NCBI GenBank assembly: GCA_013178275.1
Contig: JABLWZ010000006.1
Span: forward strand, 186,001-250,000
Direction: 5' to 3'
Length of the DNA: 64,000 nt
Source: Bacillota bacterium
GTDB lineage: Bacteria > Bacillota > Ch66 > Ch109
Shown here: positions 24,754 to 33,311 of the stretch, one piece after another
Position numbering within the stretch: the stretch's first letter is position 1
Layout of the letters: each line of letters opens with the position of its first letter
Notes under the pieces: generated by a model
Database searches by the model: none
Told to the model about the DNA's origin: nothing
What the model saw: the letters and a program-made list of their open reading frames with translations, nothing else
Position numbers and translations under genes: made by a program

Positions 24754-25509
24754 CTATGTCGACTCGAACCCGATCGCTGGCAGTTCCACCAGGAAGGTGC
24801 TCCCTTCCCCCTCGCAGCTGTTCACCTTGATATCCCCGCCATGCTGTTTGACAACGTTCAGGGCAGAGCACAGTCCCAGCCCCGTTCCCAGCGGTTTGCA
24901 GCTGTAAAAGGGCTCAAAAATAAGGTTCAGGGACTCTTTGGCGATCCCCTTTCCGGTATCACTGATCTCGATCACCACCGTTTTCCTGCCGCTCTGATAC
25001 CTCGCGGCGACCGATACCTCTCCCCCCTGTTCGACCGCGTCCAGGGCATTTTTTATCAGGTTGTACAGGGCGCGCCCAATCAATGACTGATCCACCTCTA
25101 CCAACGGCAGCGGGCCGAACTGCTTATATGCCAGGGTGGTGCTCTGATCGTGAGCCCGCTGCTTAACCCGGTCCATCATCTCTTCGATCAGCACCATGAC
25201 CGTTATAGGCCTGGTCCGCAGGTTTAGCGACGCCTGCAGCAGAAGCAGCTCATTGATGACGCTGTTGATGGACTCTACGCCACTGTATATGTTTTCCAGA
25301 TACCGTTTCTGAGCCTGATTTGGTTCAACCGACAACTCCAGCAACTGGATAAAACCGAAAACCTCGGTCAATGAGTTCCTGATTTCGTGAGCCACGCCAG
25401 CCGCGATGCGGTTTATCGACTCAAGCCGTTTATGATTTTCGCCATAACCCGTTAACCCGTTATTCTCCCTAACGATATAATGCTTCTTGGGAGCCGGCAT
25501 CGACTTCAT
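24754..25509 (-). CDS. Orphan sensor histidine kinase core
   Basis: A 251-residue kinase made only of a dimerisation/phosphoacceptor part and an ATPase domain. The phosphoacceptor is His41 in HEIRNSLTE, the N-box is NLIKNALDAV, and the G-boxes are DTGKGI and GTGLGL. It has no sensor, PAS or membrane domain and no adjacent response regulator, like the cytoplasmic kinases that feed phosphorelays. Proteins of this short HEIRN type are common in sporulation-related kinases of Clostridia and Bacilli, but that link is inference. Its upstream region carries TGTC repeats. Confidence 0.9.
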   Translation of the reverse strand: MKSMPAPKKHYIVRENNGLTGYGENHKRLESINRIAAGVAHEIRNSLTEVFGFIQLLELSVEPNQAQKRYLENIYSGVESINSVINELLLLQASLNLRTRPITVMVLIEEMMDRVKQRAHDQSTTLAYKQFGPLPLVEVDQSLIGRALYNLIKNALDAVEQGGEVSVAARYQSGRKTVVIEISDTGKGIAKESLNLIFEPFYSCKPLGTGLGLCSALNVVKQHGGDIKVNSCEGEGSTFLVELPAIGFEST

Positions 25510-25604
25510 TCAGCTTCTCACACTCCCTGGAGAACATATTAATTGCATCTAAAACTGTCGTTTCAAAGCCCTTATTTATACTATCACTCAAGCCAATCCT
25601 ATCA

Positions 25605-25630
25605 TTGTAGATATATGTCGTTGAATATCG
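25605..25630. promoter_or_regulatory. TGTC direct-repeat array upstream of the kinase
   Basis: TTGTAG, ATGTCG and ATATCG at 10-bp pitch; the two outer hexamers each differ from the consensus by one base. Confidence 0.45.
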
Positions 25631-25754
25631 CTTTTTCGTCGACATTTTTTCCGCTGTTTTTCATGTCTGTTCGATGGAGGCATCGAGCGAATCTAGCGGT
25701 ATCAACAGATATATGACTTTGGTTAGAAGACTGCATCAAGCCGCGGGTATATCC

Positions 25755-25770
25755 TTGTCAATATATGTCG
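25755..25770. promoter_or_regulatory. TGTC direct-repeat pair
   Basis: TTGTCA-ATAT-ATGTCG. It differs by one base from TTGTCAATATCTGTCG at 22267-22282. Confidence 0.5.
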
Positions 25771-25819
25771 TATTAATGAATCAAAAACAATTGCCGGCCT
25801 GCCTTCAGTCGACATCTCC

Positions 25820-25848
25820 TTGACAAGCGACCGATAAGCTTATATACT
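25820..25848 (+). promoter_or_regulatory. Promoter of tRNA-Leu
   Basis: Consensus -35 TTGACA (25820-25825), a 17-bp spacer and -10 TATACT (25843-25848), placing the start point just before the tRNA at 25866. Confidence 0.85.
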
Positions 25849-25865
25849 ATTTTAGTCAGCAACGT

Positions 25866-25948
25866 GTCGGAGTGGCGGAACTGGCAGACGCGCACGTTTG
25901 AGGGGCGTGTGGGCGACCGTACGGGTTCAAGTCCCGTCTCCGACACCA
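25866..25948 (+). tRNA. tRNA-Leu (anticodon GAG)
   Basis: An 83-nt cloverleaf. The acceptor GTCGGAG pairs with CTCCGAC, followed by discriminator A and an encoded CCA. The anticodon stem CACG/CGTG-type arm carries TTTGAGG, giving anticodon GAG. A long variable arm typical of leucine tRNA is present and the T arm is CGGGTTCAAGTCCCG. The 3' 76 bases form part of the attachment site of the integrated element downstream. Confidence 0.96.
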
Positions 25949-25956
25949 TTTTTATG
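25873..25956 (+). repeat. Attachment site attL (84-bp direct repeat, copy 1)
   Basis: From TGGCGGAAC inside the tRNA through TTTTTATG past its 3' end. Identical over 84 bp to 35849-35932. Weaker similarity continues about 150 bp into the integrase leader. Confidence 0.92.
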
Positions 25957-26106
25957 TTCATTTTTAGCGGGTTTCGGATTATATAAGTGTCGCCTTATAT
26001 TGACCTCAAAAACGACGGGGCGTGAGTGCCTAGAACAGGTACCCGCACACTACACGATTCTTCTCTACGACTACCTTCGGAAAAATATCGAAGGGAGTTT
26101 TTATTT

Positions 26107-27057
26107 ATGGCCAGGAGTAAGGTTCTGCGCTTTCAGCAGGATATCCCCGCCACGTGGCAGGAGGCGCTTCAGCAGTATCTTTGGTTCAAACAGGCTGAAG
26201 GCCTGAGGGAGATTACCCTCAAGGGCCATAAAGACGTAATCAGCCTGTTCTTCAAACGGCATCCAGAAGCCTATAATTCAACGAAGTTGAAGCCATCACT
26301 GTACGCTTTCATGGGAGAGCCTGTCAAGCCAGCAACTTATAATATCCGCCGGAACTATCTAAAACAGTTCTTCGCCTGGGGCATAAATGAAGGCTTTTTC
26401 ACCGAGAATCCTTTAAATAGTTTAAAGAAACGAAAGGACTGTGGTCGAGTGATTCAGCTAGATGTCGAAATCCTGTCCAGGTTGTTGTCAACCATCGACA
26501 AGACCACTTTTGCCGGCTTGCGGGACTATGCTCTGATACTGCTGACCCTTGACTCGGGGATTCGACCAAGCGAAGCATTCTCTTTGATGCCTTCCGATGT
26601 CAACCTATCAGGGTTAGAAGTATGCGTGCGCTCCGATGTGGCCAAGACAAAGATGCCGCGCACGCTTCCCGTTTCCCCAATCACTGCCCAGACTATTAAA
26701 AAACTGCTCGCCTCTAAGCATCCGGAATGGAGTCATAATACACCGGTATTTTGCACTGTAGAGGGTAAAACACTGAACCGCCATAGCTGGAATGACCGGT
26801 TTGAGTATTACAGTCGCAAAATAGGAATAAAAATAAGGCCATATGACCTGCGCCACGCCTTCGCCCTTCAGTTTTTACGAAACGGTGGTCACGCCTTGGC
26901 CTTACAGCGAACTCTGGGGCACACAGATTTGACCATGACCAAAAGGTATGTGTCCCTTACCCAGGACGATCTTAAAGAGCAGCACGCTCTGGCGTCACCG
27001 TTAAATACACTGCTTCCAAGGAAAAACAGGTTGAGAAATCTGAAAGCTCGGGAGTGA
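26107..27057 (+). CDS. int: Tyrosine recombinase (element integrase)
   Basis: A 316-residue integrase. The start at ATG 26107 has AAGGGAG about 10 bases upstream; an earlier in-frame ATG at 26026 lies in the attachment leader. The N-terminal SAM-like DNA-binding domain (about 10-110) precedes the catalytic domain, with Arg in LDSGIRPSEA, the box-II sequence RPYDLRHAFALQFL, the GHTDLTMTKRY segment with histidine and the nucleophile tyrosine. It integrates the element at the tRNA-Leu 3' end. It is read away from the tRNA, the usual arrangement. Confidence 0.93.
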   Translation: MARSKVLRFQQDIPATWQEALQQYLWFKQAEGLREITLKGHKDVISLFFKRHPEAYNSTKLKPSLYAFMGEPVKPATYNIRRNYLKQFFAWGINEGFFTENPLNSLKKRKDCGRVIQLDVEILSRLLSTIDKTTFAGLRDYALILLTLDSGIRPSEAFSLMPSDVNLSGLEVCVRSDVAKTKMPRTLPVSPITAQTIKKLLASKHPEWSHNTPVFCTVEGKTLNRHSWNDRFEYYSRKIGIKIRPYDLRHAFALQFLRNGGHALALQRTLGHTDLTMTKRYVSLTQDDLKEQHALASPLNTLLPRKNRLRNLKARE

Positions 27058-27075
27058 AAAATTTTAAAAAATAGC

Positions 27076-27112
27076 GAGGGGGTCTGGTGTATTAATACCT
27101 CCCCCCCGCCTT
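27076..27112 (+). terminator. Hairpin after the integrase gene
   Basis: GAGGGGGT and ACCTCCCCC can pair around a 13-base AT-rich loop, with one bulge. It lies between convergent genes; the T run is weak. Confidence 0.35.
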
Positions 27113-27117
27113 GGACG

Positions 27118-27402
27118 CTACCCCCGTACCCCCGACCCGCGAGCCATCTGTCTTTCCCTGATTGCAGCGAGCTCCTTCAGTTCCTCCTCTGTCAGTCCGT
27201 AGACGCGGCTATACCTATAGCCTGTCAGTCTATGCAGTTCCAGAAGTTCTTCCCGCTTTTCTTTCCGCTGGTCAGCGGTAAGCGGCGATTTCTGTTTTGT
27301 TGTCAGCTCGAAATCGAGCTTTCTTATCTGCTTCTGAAGGTCGGACGAATCAGTACAGGCCAGTTTCTTCTCCAGCCTTTCGATTTTAGATTTAATGGTC
27401 AT
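27118..27402 (-). CDS. Small coiled-coil protein of the element
   Basis: A 94-residue, strongly charged helical protein (KIERLEKKLACTDSS, EELLELHRLTGYRYS). It has no catalytic motif. Last gene of the leftward replication block, following 27498-27791. Function unknown. Confidence 0.65.
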   Translation of the reverse strand: MTIKSKIERLEKKLACTDSSDLQKQIRKLDFELTTKQKSPLTADQRKEKREELLELHRLTGYRYSRVYGLTEEELKELAAIRERQMARGSGVRG

Positions 27403-27497
27403 CGCAGTCCTCCTTAATATGGTAATCTGGTTGAATATTACACAGACTCTTTGAGTCGTGCTGGCCTGTTATAGACCGTTTGTGTCTCGATGTCGCC

Positions 27498-27791
27498 CTA
27501 TAAAAGCTCACCAAGGCGAAGTTTTCCGTCGAGGACCAATTCGATTCCCTGGTTCGACAGTGCGTCGATTACTCCTTCTCGCACAAGCCTTGTCATCTTC
27601 TCATAAAATAGTAAAACCATCAAGTCCAACACAGTATAATATTCTTGCTTTAAATCATGGTGGTCATGCGAAGTTATCAAGTCTGCTACTTCTTCAAGTG
27701 TCATGGTTTCGAGTTCAGTGTAAAGTGATTCAACTGCCTTAGCGTACAGTTCCATCAATTCCGTACTACTCCCGGTGTACCCCATGCTCAA
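27498..27791 (-). CDS. Small acidic protein of the element
   Basis: A 97-residue, leucine- and glutamate-rich protein with a histidine cluster (TSHDHHDLKQEYY). No family recognised. Its start lies 5 bp downstream of the stop of the HTH gene, so it is probably co-transcribed. Confidence 0.65.
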   Translation of the reverse strand: MSMGYTGSSTELMELYAKAVESLYTELETMTLEEVADLITSHDHHDLKQEYYTVLDLMVLLFYEKMTRLVREGVIDALSNQGIELVLDGKLRLGELL

Positions 27792-27796
27792 CCCTC

Positions 27797-28183
27797 CTAT
27801 CCAACTGTTTTTTCAAGGACTTGTCGCTCGATTGCGGTGATTCGAGCTTCCAGTTCCTCGACCTCAACCGCTTTGAGACCCATCTCCAATACCGTCCTTG
27901 CCGCTGCCACCCTAGCTGATGCCGTAGCCTCATCGTCGGCCATGATCCGCCGCAGGGTCTCTACTGCCTCGCTGCAAGCCTGCTGGAGTAAAGCCACAGC
28001 TTGGTTAACCGCTTGGCGTTTTGCTTCTCTATACCGCTCCTGAAAATCCTCCCGCTGTAGCCAGCGCCAAAGGCTCTGCTCATGGACCCCGACCACTGCC
28101 GCTGCATCCGCGATAGTTGGGGCCACAAGCAACGCCGCTATGGCCGCTTCCATCTTCCTGGTCAACTTAGAGCCGGTCAGCAT
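27797..28183 (-). CDS. HTH protein, phBC6A51/small-terminase-like
   Basis: A 128-residue protein. Residues about 8-45 form a helix-turn-helix (KMEAAIAALLVAPTIADAAA, then VGVHEQSLWRWLQREDF), and the rest is a long alanine/glutamate helix. This resembles phBC6A51-type proteins and the N-terminal part of small terminase subunits (TerS). In phage satellites TerS redirects packaging to the satellite genome; here it may do that or simply regulate. It is adjacent to the primase-helicase, as TerS-like genes often are in satellites. Confidence 0.72.
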   Translation of the reverse strand: MLTGSKLTRKMEAAIAALLVAPTIADAAAVVGVHEQSLWRWLQREDFQERYREAKRQAVNQAVALLQQACSEAVETLRRIMADDEATASARVAAARTVLEMGLKAVEVEELEARITAIERQVLEKTVG

Positions 28184-28245
28184 TAGTCATCACCTCCTAT
28201 CCTTTATTTTGCTAAAGTGGACTAGTGGACCTGAATAGAGCATTT

Positions 28246-30477
28246 TCAGGTTTTACATATAGGTTTTTTTCTGAAACTGTTTATATCGGTAATTGCTCCA
28301 CTATGCTCCACTACTCCACTCTCATTGGTCTTTAGTCCCAGCCCCTGCCAGTAAATACGCCCAGTCGTACCCTTTTTTTTACAAAATCCGCGACTGGTAA
28401 GCCGGGAGTTGAATTCTCGCAGGGATAGGGAATCAGTCCCAGTTCCCTGGCACCAATCCTGATACTCATTATAGAGATTGCCGACAGCAACTTTGGCCTT
28501 GGAGATTGTTGATACGCAACGCTCCTCTAGGAATCCAGCGAGTACGTCCATCTCGGCCCGATAATCCTCAGTCGCATGCCGAACCTCCTCGGGTATCCCG
28601 AGCCCCTCACGCTGCCAGGCGAGACATCCTTCCACCGCCCAGGCTAGAATCCCAGGGAGTTCCGTCTTAAGCTTTTCGGTGAGGTTTTTATCCTGTTCGT
28701 GGTCGGGGATCGTCACATTAAAGGGTACCAGCCGTATCCGCCGCCAAATTCCCAGGTCGGTGCCCCTGACCTCTGGCTTGTGGTTGGTCGCGATGAAGAC
28801 CTTAAATTCTGGCTCGAACTCGAACCACTCCGCCCGCATAAACCTTGCCGTCAGTTTATCGCCGCCGGTCATCTGCTTTATTTGGGCCTCAGCGAGCCGC
28901 TTGTCCTCTTCGCTTTCTGCGGCCGATACAAACCTGGCCCCTTTCAGCCGCGCTATATCGTTCGGCACGCCTTCGTGCCGCTTGGCCAGCAAAGTTTCAG
29001 AAGGTGTTTTGAGAGCATAGTCAGCCAGCAGCGAACTAATAGTATTTATGAACGTGGATTTGCCGTTTGCCCCCGTCCCGTGCAGTATGAAAATGACCTG
29101 TTCACTGGTGTCTCCAGTCAAGGAATAGCCGACTGCCTTCTGGAGAAAACGGATTAGTTCATAGTCACCGCCCATGATTTTATCCAGGAACGCTTCCCAG
29201 CTCGGACATTCAGCATTCGGGTCATACTCAACGGGTACCATCTTGGTTATTAAGTCCCCTGGGTTATGCTGCATCAATTTCCCGGTAATAAGGTCTAGGG
29301 TACCGTTTGTGCAATTAAGCAGCATACGAGCCGTATCCATTTGGTCGGGAGTTATCGGTATCCCTGGCAAACTTTTAGCCACTTCGACCAGGGCTTTCAA
29401 CCGTTCTTTGCTCTCTGATTGTCGAGCCCAGTTGGCTGTGTTCTTCCTTATAGTGTCATCTTCAGTCATGGCGGCTTCGGCGTGGATGGTCCTTACGGTC
29501 CTGACCGCCAGGAGGTTGATTTTCCCTGTGTCGTCGATGCACCAACGATGGTCGCTCCAAATTAACCATTTGAGCCAAGCGTGGCAGAACCTGATTTCAC
29601 CGCCGAACAGCGCAACGAGTCGTTCCGCGTTGCCTATATCGGTAAGATTGAAAGAGGTTCTTTTCTCTGCGGGATACCCCATCAGACTCTTGACGATTGC
29701 CTTTACCTCTCCTTCTTCGAGAGGCGGGGAGCATTGGGCTTCATTTTCTGCCAGCAGGGCTGACAGTATTGCCGGTTCCGACATACCCCGCCTTCGCATG
29801 CTTCCACCCAGGCTGGTTAGAGTGCAGTTTCTGGAGCCAGTAACGATACGGCCATCGTTTTTTATTTCGGTTGTGTTTCGGGCTCTCCCAGGCTCTGACA
29901 CCAGCTTGAGTAACCATCCCGGCATCTGGGCTGGGGTCATGTCGTCAGGGTGGCTTGAGGCCTCCCAATGATAGGATTCTCCGCTTGCATGGAGGCTTGG
30001 CGGTGCGACAACATAGCCTCCGTCTGCCTTGAAATCCAATCCTGGGGCAAGATTGACCTTATTCTTTACTTTGGCTTCAGGATACTGTAAGTAGTGGTGC
30101 TCTCCATTACCGCCAGTTAGGACCATCGGTGTTTCAGGCAGAGAACCATTGGCCTCTATCAATCTTTTAAAAGACACGTCGCCCCCATGCCTGGGGTCGA
30201 CATCCAGGACGACTATGCCCGAAATTTGACCTGTGGCTATACCGATGTTGGCTTGTGGCCAACGGTCCCACCAGTCCCTGATTATCGCCTCGTCGGTGGT
30301 TGCATCCTTCACACCGTTCAGGGTCCGAGGGTGTTTGCCGATACTGGTGCAGGCTGCATTTCCGCAGGAGCATCGGCTGTTGGCTTCCGGGTTATGCAAA
30401 GGTAAAACTGCCAAGCCTTTGGCCGCGTATGATAAGGCGGCCTCGCAGAGAGCAGCCGTCTTTCCGCCGCTGGTCAA
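28246..30477 (-). CDS. Primase-polymerase/helicase, phage-P4/D5 type
   Basis: A 743-residue replication protein starting at TTG 30477, with GGGGGAG upstream. The N-terminal bifunctional primase/polymerase domain (about 10-200) shows GKHPRTLNG and VLDVDPRHGGD. A primase C-terminal segment follows (about 240-275, PPLEEGEVKAIVKSLM). The C-terminal SF3/D5-type helicase has Walker A HGTGANGKSTFINT, the arginine-finger region ATNHKPEV and WRRIRLVPF. It would prime and unwind element DNA. It overlaps or touches the next small gene, indicating an operon. Confidence 0.93.
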   Translation of the reverse strand: MTSGGKTAALCEAALSYAAKGLAVLPLHNPEANSRCSCGNAACTSIGKHPRTLNGVKDATTDEAIIRDWWDRWPQANIGIATGQISGIVVLDVDPRHGGDVSFKRLIEANGSLPETPMVLTGGNGEHHYLQYPEAKVKNKVNLAPGLDFKADGGYVVAPPSLHASGESYHWEASSHPDDMTPAQMPGWLLKLVSEPGRARNTTEIKNDGRIVTGSRNCTLTSLGGSMRRRGMSEPAILSALLAENEAQCSPPLEEGEVKAIVKSLMGYPAEKRTSFNLTDIGNAERLVALFGGEIRFCHAWLKWLIWSDHRWCIDDTGKINLLAVRTVRTIHAEAAMTEDDTIRKNTANWARQSESKERLKALVEVAKSLPGIPITPDQMDTARMLLNCTNGTLDLITGKLMQHNPGDLITKMVPVEYDPNAECPSWEAFLDKIMGGDYELIRFLQKAVGYSLTGDTSEQVIFILHGTGANGKSTFINTISSLLADYALKTPSETLLAKRHEGVPNDIARLKGARFVSAAESEEDKRLAEAQIKQMTGGDKLTARFMRAEWFEFEPEFKVFIATNHKPEVRGTDLGIWRRIRLVPFNVTIPDHEQDKNLTEKLKTELPGILAWAVEGCLAWQREGLGIPEEVRHATEDYRAEMDVLAGFLEERCVSTISKAKVAVGNLYNEYQDWCQGTGTDSLSLREFNSRLTSRGFCKKKGTTGRIYWQGLGLKTNESGVVEHSGAITDINSFRKKPICKT

Positions 30478-30478
30478 G

Positions 30479-30676
30479 TCAATCTCCCCCTTTTCGGGAT
30501 ATCCGTAGGAACCTTGCCATTATCCGCATCATGGTCATGTCCACCATGTGTCGGACAATAAAGATTTTATATTCCAGTGATACCCCCGCCCAGAATTTAT
30601 CGGCGCGGCTGTCCTTCTGCTCATTTGTTAGAAGGTCCCATGGCTTCCCGTATAGAATCCGCGTTATAATACCCAT
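30479..30676 (-). CDS. Small element protein
   Basis: A 65-residue basic protein (ARFLRISRKGG tail) placed one base before the primase start and overlapping the preceding gene by one base. Such tight packing supports expression, but no family is recognised. Confidence 0.5.
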   Translation of the reverse strand: MGIITRILYGKPWDLLTNEQKDSRADKFWAGVSLEYKIFIVRHMVDMTMMRIMARFLRISRKGGD

Positions 30677-30903
30677 CAGACAAGCCTCCCAGGCAGTTTT
30701 CCGCGGTAAATGTGGTCAATCTCTAGCTTCCACTCGGTCTGGGGCATTCTCACTAAGCGGATAAGATGCTGCTGAATAAACAGAACAACACCTCCTTGTC
30801 TAAGCTCTCTGCGGGCTCTTCGCCCACGCTTCGATGCTTTCTTCAATTTGGTTGGTGGTTGACCCGCCTCAGGCGTTGGTAGTGTTCTGCCGGAGCCATT
30901 CAA
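30676..30903 (-). CDS. Small basic element protein
   Basis: A 75-residue frame starting at TTG 30903 inside the end of the excisionase-like gene. It contains a basic run (KLKKASKRGRRARRELRQ). A good AAGGAGGT sequence lies within it but no standard start follows, so the start and even the gene are uncertain. Confidence 0.4.
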   Translation of the reverse strand: MNGSGRTLPTPEAGQPPTKLKKASKRGRRARRELRQGGVVLFIQQHLIRLVRMPQTEWKLEIDHIYRGKLPGRLV

Positions 30904-31072
30904 GCAGGGCGTCCTTTGGAATTCTGATGATTCGCCCCTGCTTTATAAACGGGAATCCGCTACCCTTCCTGGCGATTTCCTTTCTGATGAACCCTTCACC
31001 TCTACGTGCGATCGCGCCCGCTTCCTTTACCTTAAGGTAATAGAGCTCCGTCTGGTTTCGAATCGTTGACAC
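30869..31072 (-). CDS. Excisionase/AlpA-like DNA-binding protein
   Basis: A 67-residue protein with the excisionase-type winged-helix pattern: a helix-turn-helix part AGAIARRGEGFIRKEIARKG, then GRIIRIPKDALLEWL. In satellites and integrative plasmids such a protein directs excision or controls the replication genes. It is the first gene of the leftward block, divergent from the gene at 31235. Confidence 0.75.
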   Translation of the reverse strand: MSTIRNQTELYYLKVKEAGAIARRGEGFIRKEIARKGSGFPFIKQGRIIRIPKDALLEWLRQNTTNA

Positions 31073-31234
31073 CCCCTTTTATTGGTTCCTTTCAGTTTTT
31101 TTCTATTTCAATGATGTGCCCTTTTCGTGTAAAATAAAAACAGCAGTTGCGGTGCCACTATTTATTTCATTGGGCTTCTAGCCCTATTAAATAATCCTCC
31201 TTCGGTGTCAACTTTTTAAAGGAGCAGACTTGAA

Positions 31235-32209
31235 ATGGATAAATCCCGTATTTTTATCTATCGGCAGGGAAATCAGTACCACGAGACCCTTGTTTTACCT
31301 TTGGGCAAAAGGTTCTATTTGGAAAAAGCTCCCTTTGGTGTCACAAACGCTTGGCTGAAAGCCTTTAGCGTCTACGAAGAAAGGATGAACTACAATAACC
31401 ACGGTGACCCTGGCACATCCATTTCCGATGTCTTTCTTGATTTACTTGGATTATATCCATATATTAATCCAGAACTACACCCGAAAAGTCCAGATGAAAT
31501 CACCACTGAGACGTTGGCCTATAGTTTTTTGGCGGCTGAAGCGAAGTCAATATTAGAAGAAAGGCCCTCAATCTTTGAACCTATCCCGGATTCCAGTACA
31601 AAAGACGTAATGGCCTATTACATTGAGTCCCGCTGCATCGTCTCGGCTCTCTATAAATGGCTTTTCCCGGAGGGTCATGGTAGAAGCGGCAGTAGATCAA
31701 GACCGTTCCCGACTCGCAGATACTCGACCTTTTTGGAACCGGGCAAACATATCCCTACTCCGCTCCCAGAGGTCATCTTGGGCGACAGTTCAACAGGCCG
31801 CCCCGAGTGTTATCTTGGTGAAATAAGAGCCAAGCGGGTTCTGCAATCTGTATCGGATTTTAAACCTGGGGAGAAAGATGATTATAAAGGAGCGCCCAAA
31901 GACGGGATTTACCCGGCAGGTGATGTGATCGAATCGTTGCAGGGATTTTTGCCTTTAGTCTGGGCAGAAATTCTGTTTGCGGTTAAAAAAGATATGTCTG
32001 CTAGGCCCTGTGCATGGTGCGGTGATTGGTTCCCCATCCTACGTGAGACTGCCCGGAAAAAAAATAAACGCAGGGGCGAAACCGGAAATGTGGGCTCTCA
32101 GCCATTCCATAAGAAATATTGTTCTAGTCAGTGCAGTCGTCAGGCCAGAAGTCAAAGGGACGCCTCCAGGAGAAAGAATAAACGCGACCAGGGGCAGGCT
32201 CGTCGTTGA
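31235..32209 (+). CDS. Element protein with C-terminal zinc-finger-like motif
   Basis: A 324-residue protein; AAAGGAGC lies about 10 bases before ATG 31235. The N-terminal two-thirds have no recognised domain. The C-terminus contains CAWCGDWFPIL and, after a lysine-rich linker, KYCSSQCSRQARSQRD, giving a CxxC...CxxxC metal site with a basic tail, as in CGNR-like or DUF6076-type proteins. Probable nucleic-acid binding. It is divergent from the excisionase-like gene and ends at a strong bidirectional terminator. Confidence 0.7.
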   Translation: MDKSRIFIYRQGNQYHETLVLPLGKRFYLEKAPFGVTNAWLKAFSVYEERMNYNNHGDPGTSISDVFLDLLGLYPYINPELHPKSPDEITTETLAYSFLAAEAKSILEERPSIFEPIPDSSTKDVMAYYIESRCIVSALYKWLFPEGHGRSGSRSRPFPTRRYSTFLEPGKHIPTPLPEVILGDSSTGRPECYLGEIRAKRVLQSVSDFKPGEKDDYKGAPKDGIYPAGDVIESLQGFLPLVWAEILFAVKKDMSARPCAWCGDWFPILRETARKKNKRRGETGNVGSQPFHKKYCSSQCSRQARSQRDASRRKNKRDQGQARR

Positions 32210-32218
32210 ACGGACAAT

Positions 32219-32245
32219 AAAAAAGCCCCTACGCGGGGCTTTTTT
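32219..32245. terminator. Bidirectional terminator
   Basis: AAAAAAGCCCC and GGGGCTTTTTT around a 5-base loop. It can serve both the gene ending at 32209 and the leftward hsd remnant. Confidence 0.85.
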
Positions 32246-32280
32246 AACTTATGATAAAGGTCTACGGCTTTGTTCTTCCC

Positions 32281-33166
32281 CTACGCTGCCACCCAGTCCT
32301 TGCACAGCACTTCGGCCTGTTCAAGTACCAGCTCCGTGGCCTTAGCCTGCTTTCAGGTCGGGGTGCAGGTCTCGATGGAAGCTGTCTGCGTGTTCCTTGC
32401 CCAGGTTACCGTCTATACCCCGAATGGCTAGGTTCATCTTAGCCAATCGCCAGGTGGTGTGATTCGACTCCTGGCCGTAGACGCTGATATCACCCCTTTT
32501 ACCCCCGTGGGCCTCGACGAATTTCTCAGATTGGACGAACATGCCGCCAGACCCACAGCAGGGGTCGAATACCCGACCTTTGTAGGGGGCCAGCATCTCG
32601 ACCAGGAGCTGCACGACGCAGCGGGGGGTATAGAACTGTCCACCCTTCTTCCCCTCGGCACTGGCGAACTGCGATAGGAAATACTCGTACACGCGGCCCA
32701 GGATGTCCTTAGAGCGGCTCTCCTTATCACCCAGGCCGATGTTCCCTATCAGGTCGATCAACTGCCCCAGGCGCTGCTTGTCGAGGCGCGGGTGAACGTA
32801 GTCCTTGGGCAGCACGCCTCTCAGATTGGGATTGTCGCGCTCTATGGCTATCATGGCATCGTCCACGATCTTGCCGATGGTCGGCTGCTTGGCGTTGGCG
32901 ACCATGTTCGACCAGCGGGCCTCTCTTGGTACCCAGAAGATATTAACCGCACGGTACTCGTCGGGGTCCTCCAGGTCGGCTCCCTGGGCTTTCTCGGCCT
33001 CAAGCAGGGCGTGCTTGTCTTCGAAAGCGTCCGAGATATATTTCAGGAATATCAGTCCCAGCACCACGTGTTTGTATTCCGCCGCGTCCATGTTGGAGCG
33101 AAGCGCGTCCGCCGCGTTCCATAGCTGTTTTTCAAAACCAAGATTTGCACCGTTCCCGTTGCCCAT
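32281..33166 (-). pseudogene. hsdM: Deleted type I restriction system: hsdM 5' part joined to hsdR 3' end
   Basis: The open frame 33166-32342 is the first 274 residues of an HsdM adenine-methyltransferase subunit: an N-terminal helical domain, then the SAM motif [16 protein letters not shown]. It stops at [11 protein letters not shown], just before the catalytic NPPF/Y motif, so it cannot methylate. In another frame (about 32346-32281) the DNA reads KATELVLEQAEVLCKDWVAA and stop, which looks like the extreme C-terminus of an HsdR restriction subunit. The simplest reading is one deletion that removed the end of hsdM, all of hsdS and nearly all of hsdR. Confidence 0.8.
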
Positions 33167-33311
33167 TATGCCCTCCAGAAATAACTAAGAAAAGTGTAGT
33201 TAAATCAAGTTAAATCTATCCATATCCTACCACTATAAAAATAAAAGTTCCAGGCAAAAATACATCTTTAATATTCAAGACATGGTAGGGCCTGGATGGT
33301 TAGCCTGGTAT

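Larger units (their letters stand above)
25510..25819. other. Intergenic region upstream of the kinase and tRNA-Leu
   Basis: No gene. Contains TTGTAG-ATAT-ATGTCG-TTGA-ATATCG at 25605-25630 and TTGTCA-ATAT-ATGTCG at 25755-25770, both at 10-bp pitch, plus a GTCGAC near 25648. These match the array at 22257-22282. Confidence 0.5.
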
